DNA of 64,000 nucleotides from Gemmiger formicilis (GTDB lineage Bacteria; Bacillota; Clostridia; Oscillospirales; Ruminococcaceae). This document shows, piece after piece, positions 61,442-64,000 of the stretch (positions are counted from its first letter, which is position 1; each line of letters starts with the position of its first letter). The stretch lies in assembly GCF_900167555.1 (NCBI RefSeq), contig NZ_FUYF01000002.1, positions 186,001 through 250,000 on the forward strand. Direction: 5' to 3'. A program made the translations under genes and the position numbers. The notes under the pieces were generated by a model. That model had not been told where the DNA came from. It ran no database searches and saw nothing but the letters and a program-made list of their open reading frames with translations.

Positions 61442-63196
61442 ATGTCCCTTGATGCCGCAACGCTGGCGCTGGTCGCCGGTGAACTGAAAAACACGCTGCT
61501 CGATGCCAAGATCGACAAAATTTTTGAGCCGACCCGCGACGAGGTGCTTATGACGCTGCGCACCCGCACCGAGACCCACCGTCTGCTGCTGTCGGCCCGC
61601 AGTGGCTCGGCCCGCGTCTGCCTGACGAAGGAGAGCTTCGAGAACCCGCTCACGCCGCCGGGCTTCTGTATGCTGCTGCGCAAGCACCTGACCGGCGGGC
61701 GGCTCATTGAGCTGCGCCGCGAGCCGGGGGACCGCATCGTCTATTTTGACTTCCGCTGCACGAACGAGATGGGCGACCTGGTCACGAACACGCTGGCTGT
61801 CGAGCTGATGGGCCGCTACTCCAATCTGGTGCTCGTGCAGGGCGGGCGCATCATTGATGCCCTCAAGCGGGTGGACTTTGACGACAGCGAGGTCCGCCAG
61901 TTGCTGCCGGGTCTGGCCTACACGCTGCCGCCCAAGCCCGCGCGGCCTGACTTTTTGGAGACGAGCGCCGCCGCCATCGTGGCCGCTGCGTGCGAGAAGG
62001 ATCTGCCCGTTGCACAGGCGCTGGGCAAGACGGTGGCGGGCGTCGGCCCCGTCGTCGTGCGGGAGGCCGTCTGCCGCGCACTGGGGGAAACGCCCGCGCT
62101 GGCCTGCGACCTGACCGCCGAGGAGAAGGCCGGGCTGGCCGCGGCCATCGACGAATTGAAGGACGAGCACGCCCACGGCGGCACGCCCACCGCGGTGCGT
62201 CTGCCCCAGCCGGACGGCGCACCGAAGCCCGTGGAGTTCAGCTTCTTTGTGCCGCAGCAGTACGGCAGCGCGGCGATTTTGACCCGGTATCCGTCCTACA
62301 GCGAGATGCTCGAGGACTACTACGCCACGAAGGACCGCGCCGAGCGCCTGCGCCAGAAAAGCCGTGAGCTGTACAAGGCCGTCCACAATATGTATGACCG
62401 CGCCGTCCGCAAGCAGGCCGCGCGGAAGGAGGAACTGAGCCAGTCCGCCAAGGCCGACACGCTGCGCCTGTACGGCGAGCTTTTGCAGGCGAACCTCTGG
62501 GCCATCCACAAGGGTGACCCGCAGGTGACCGTGCAGAACTACTACACCGGCGAGGATGTGACCATACGCTTGGACCCGCGTCTGGGCGGCAACGAGAACG
62601 CGCAGAAGTATTTCAGCGATTATAAAAAGAAGCAGACCGCTCACGCCATGCTGCAAAAGCTGCTGGTGGAGGGCGAGGCCGAGATCGAGTATCTGCGCAC
62701 GGTGCTGTATGAGGTGGAGAGCGCCCCCGGCGAGATGGCACTGAACGAGATCCGCGCCGAGCTGAAAAGTCAGGGCTACTTAAAGTATTACAAGCAGCGG
62801 GACCGCAAGCAAAAGCCTGCGGACTTCCTGCGGTATACCTCGAGCGACGGCTTTGAGATCCTGGTGGGGCGCAACAACCTGCAGAACGACAAGCTGACCC
62901 TGCACACCGCCCGCGGCAAAGACCTGTGGTTCCACGTCCAGAAGGCACCCGGCAGCCACTGCGTCGTTATGAGCCGCGGAGAGGACATCCCCGACACGAC
63001 CAAACAGGAGGCCGCCGAGTTGGCCGTCCTGCATTCGAGCCAGAACGGCGGTGCAAAGGTCGCCGTGGACACCACCGAGGTCAAAAATATATGGAAGGCC
63101 AACGGGGCGAAACCGGGCATGGTGCTGTACGAGGTCTACACGACGGTCTACGTGACGCCGCGTGAAGGGCTGGAGGAGCAGCTGAAAAAACGGTAA
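61442..63196 (+). CDS. rqcH: Ribosome quality control protein RqcH (NFACT family)
   Basis: A 584-residue NFACT protein. RqcH binds stalled 60S/50S-peptidyl-tRNA complexes and adds C-terminal alanine tails to the nascent chain. NFACT-N domain (~1-230) with LKNTLLDAKIDKIFEPTRDE and the GRYSNLVLV segment; helical and coiled-coil middle (~280-440); NFACT-R domain (~455-560) with FEILVGRNNLQNDKLT, KDLWFHVQKAPGSHCVV and VYVTPREGLEEQL. GAGCCATTCCC precedes the ATG. It is often mis-annotated as fibronectin-binding protein. No basic C-terminal extension beyond the family norm is seen. Confidence 0.95.
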   Translation: MSLDAATLALVAGELKNTLLDAKIDKIFEPTRDEVLMTLRTRTETHRLLLSARSGSARVCLTKESFENPLTPPGFCMLLRKHLTGGRLIELRREPGDRIVYFDFRCTNEMGDLVTNTLAVELMGRYSNLVLVQGGRIIDALKRVDFDDSEVRQLLPGLAYTLPPKPARPDFLETSAAAIVAAACEKDLPVAQALGKTVAGVGPVVVREAVCRALGETPALACDLTAEEKAGLAAAIDELKDEHAHGGTPTAVRLPQPDGAPKPVEFSFFVPQQYGSAAILTRYPSYSEMLEDYYATKDRAERLRQKSRELYKAVHNMYDRAVRKQAARKEELSQSAKADTLRLYGELLQANLWAIHKGDPQVTVQNYYTGEDVTIRLDPRLGGNENAQKYFSDYKKKQTAHAMLQKLLVEGEAEIEYLRTVLYEVESAPGEMALNEIRAELKSQGYLKYYKQRDRKQKPADFLRYTSSDGFEILVGRNNLQNDKLTLHTARGKDLWFHVQKAPGSHCVVMSRGEDIPDTTKQEAAELAVLHSSQNGGAKVAVDTTEVKNIWKANGAKPGMVLYEVYTTVYVTPREGLEEQLKKR

Positions 63197-63198
63197 AT

Positions 63199-63351
63199 GT
63201 AGGGGGCGGCGTCCCCGACGCCCCGCAGGCCGATGCGGACAGCGCCCCCTACAATCTGCCGCACGGTAGGGGCCGGGCATGCCCGGCCCGCGGCCTTCCC
63301 GCAGGAGGTCGTCTGCCATACAGCTGCGGGCCGCACATGTGCGGCCCCTAC
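63199..63351. repeat. Array of three dispersed palindromes after rqcH
   Basis: GTAGGGGGCGGCGTCCCCGA; GGGGCCGGGCATGCCCGGCC; and GGGCCGCACATGTGCGGCCC followed by CTAC. The last two cores repeat those of the array near 38205. Confidence 0.75.
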
Positions 63352-63379
63352 AAGGCAACTATAATATGAGGTACGCAAT

Positions 63380-64000
63380 ATGAAGAAAAATTTTCCGATT
63401 CTTGTATCTCTTGTTTTACTTACCGCCTGCGCCTCCGCCCCGGCGGACAGTGTGGCGGCTACCCCCGTGCCGACGGAAACGCCCGCACCTACGGCAGAGC
63501 CGACCCCGGAGCCGACGGCCACGCCGTCCCCGACGCCTGCGCCGACGATGGCGGTGTACGATGAGGTCTCCTTCGACGATTGGCGGGACGGTGCAGGCTG
63601 CACGATGCCGGACTACACGTTCAGCGCTCCGCATAAGCCGCAACCGCAGGAACAGGTCACATGGCCCACGGACGGCGTGACGCTCTGCTATAATGCAAAG
63701 ACGCTGGAAGAAGCAGCGGAGATTTTCCACACCACGGTGGAAAACTTAAAGGAGTTGAACCCGGACTGGCAGGACAAATACAGCCGCGCCATTGGGTGCT
63801 ACTGGGCCCTGAAAGTACAGGCCGACCCCTACACCCTGCCCATGAACAATGTGGTGACGGTCACAGTCAATGCACCGTGGGTGGAAGGCTACTATGACCG
63901 CACCGAAGTCTGCGATGTTCCCGCGTCGCTGGACAAGCAGGCCCGGGCGGTGCTGGCCTCGGCGTATTACTTCCAATATCACTGGTGGGGGATGCACGCG
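63380..64000 (+). CDS. Lipoprotein with Pro-Thr-Glu linker and LysM-like segment, C-terminally cut off
   Basis: The gene runs off the right edge after 207 codons. Signal peptide with lipobox LLTAC (Cys at residue 16). A low-complexity linker of Pro, Thr, Glu and Ala (~25-57, PTETPAPTAEPTPEPTATPS) leads to a globular part. Within it GVTLCYNAKTLEEAAEIFHTTVENLKELNPD (given in two parts: YNAKTLEEAAEIFHT and VENLKELNPD) resembles a degenerate LysM motif for glycan binding. ATG 63380 follows ATGAGGTACGCAAT. The linker suggests an extracytoplasmic domain held away from the membrane. No enzymatic motif is seen in the part present. Confidence 0.75.
   Translation, partial: MKKNFPILVSLVLLTACASAPADSVAATPVPTETPAPTAEPTPEPTATPSPTPAPTMAVYDEVSFDDWRDGAGCTMPDYTFSAPHKPQPQEQVTWPTDGVTLCYNAKTLEEAAEIFHTTVENLKELNPDWQDKYSRAIGCYWALKVQADPYTLPMNNVVTVTVNAPWVEGYYDRTEVCDVPASLDKQARAVLASAYYFQYHWWGMHA

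Overview
The window is a gene-dense, GC-rich (near 60% by eye) chromosomal segment. It probably comes from a Gram-positive gut anaerobe of the Oscillospiraceae (Faecalibacterium / Subdoligranulum / Gemmiger neighbourhood). I infer this from gene content: pyruvate phosphate dikinase, a Na+-pump decarboxylase beta subunit, LPxTG proteins with class C sortases, a DUF6514 protein, zapA next to a U32 peptidase, a YerC TrpR-like regulator and a Trp T-box. Short palindromic repeats between genes fit the same group. I saw no rRNA, tRNA, CRISPR array, transposase or prophage.

Layout. 1-9.4 kb: an SPFH/NfeD membrane pair, two AI-2E-type permeases, then a minus-strand cluster (stand-alone GlmU acetyltransferase half, pth, an SH3b membrane protein, mfd). 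9.8-13.8 kb: strongly codon-biased ppdK, and a LacI-family regulator. 13.9-28.0 kb: a minus-strand sortase-pilus operon read from one near-consensus promoter at 28 kb. Its order is giant PA14/fibro-slime LPxTG adhesin, LPxTG backbone pilin with a YPKN motif, two class C sortases, a MoxR ATPase, and a DUF58 protein fused to a TgpA-like transglutaminase in which the catalytic Cys position is Ser. 28.5-34.7 kb: a DUF6514 protein, an XRE regulator, an FtsW/RodA/SpoVE protein, a membrane protein and an LCP-family protein with an unusual C-terminal domain. 34.7-38.2 kb: a Trp-specifier T-box upstream of a TrpXYZ-type ABC transporter. 38.4-43.1 kb: yerC-galM (minus), then a DUF3592-like protein, rmuC and degV. 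43.2-49.4 kb (minus): a 41-residue OadG-like peptide and an OadB-type Na+-pump subunit behind a candidate metal-ion riboswitch, a GH13 glycosidase and glycogen phosphorylase. 49.6-64 kb (plus): zapA, U32 peptidase, dut, maf, an mreB homologue, a sigma-70-family factor, a zinc-ribbon protein, two polytopic membrane proteins, a DUF1858 protein, trmK, a Nif3-family protein, rqcH and a truncated lipoprotein.

The most unusual locus is the pilus operon coupled without gaps to MoxR and the DUF58-pseudo-transglutaminase fusion. Also notable are the riboswitch-like leader of the decarboxylase gene, a stem-loop repeat that starts near the predicted transcription start of two unrelated genes, and a dispersed family of palindromes with a constant frame and changing cores.

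All calls come from reading the sequence and recalled family knowledge. No database search, fold prediction or alignment was run.
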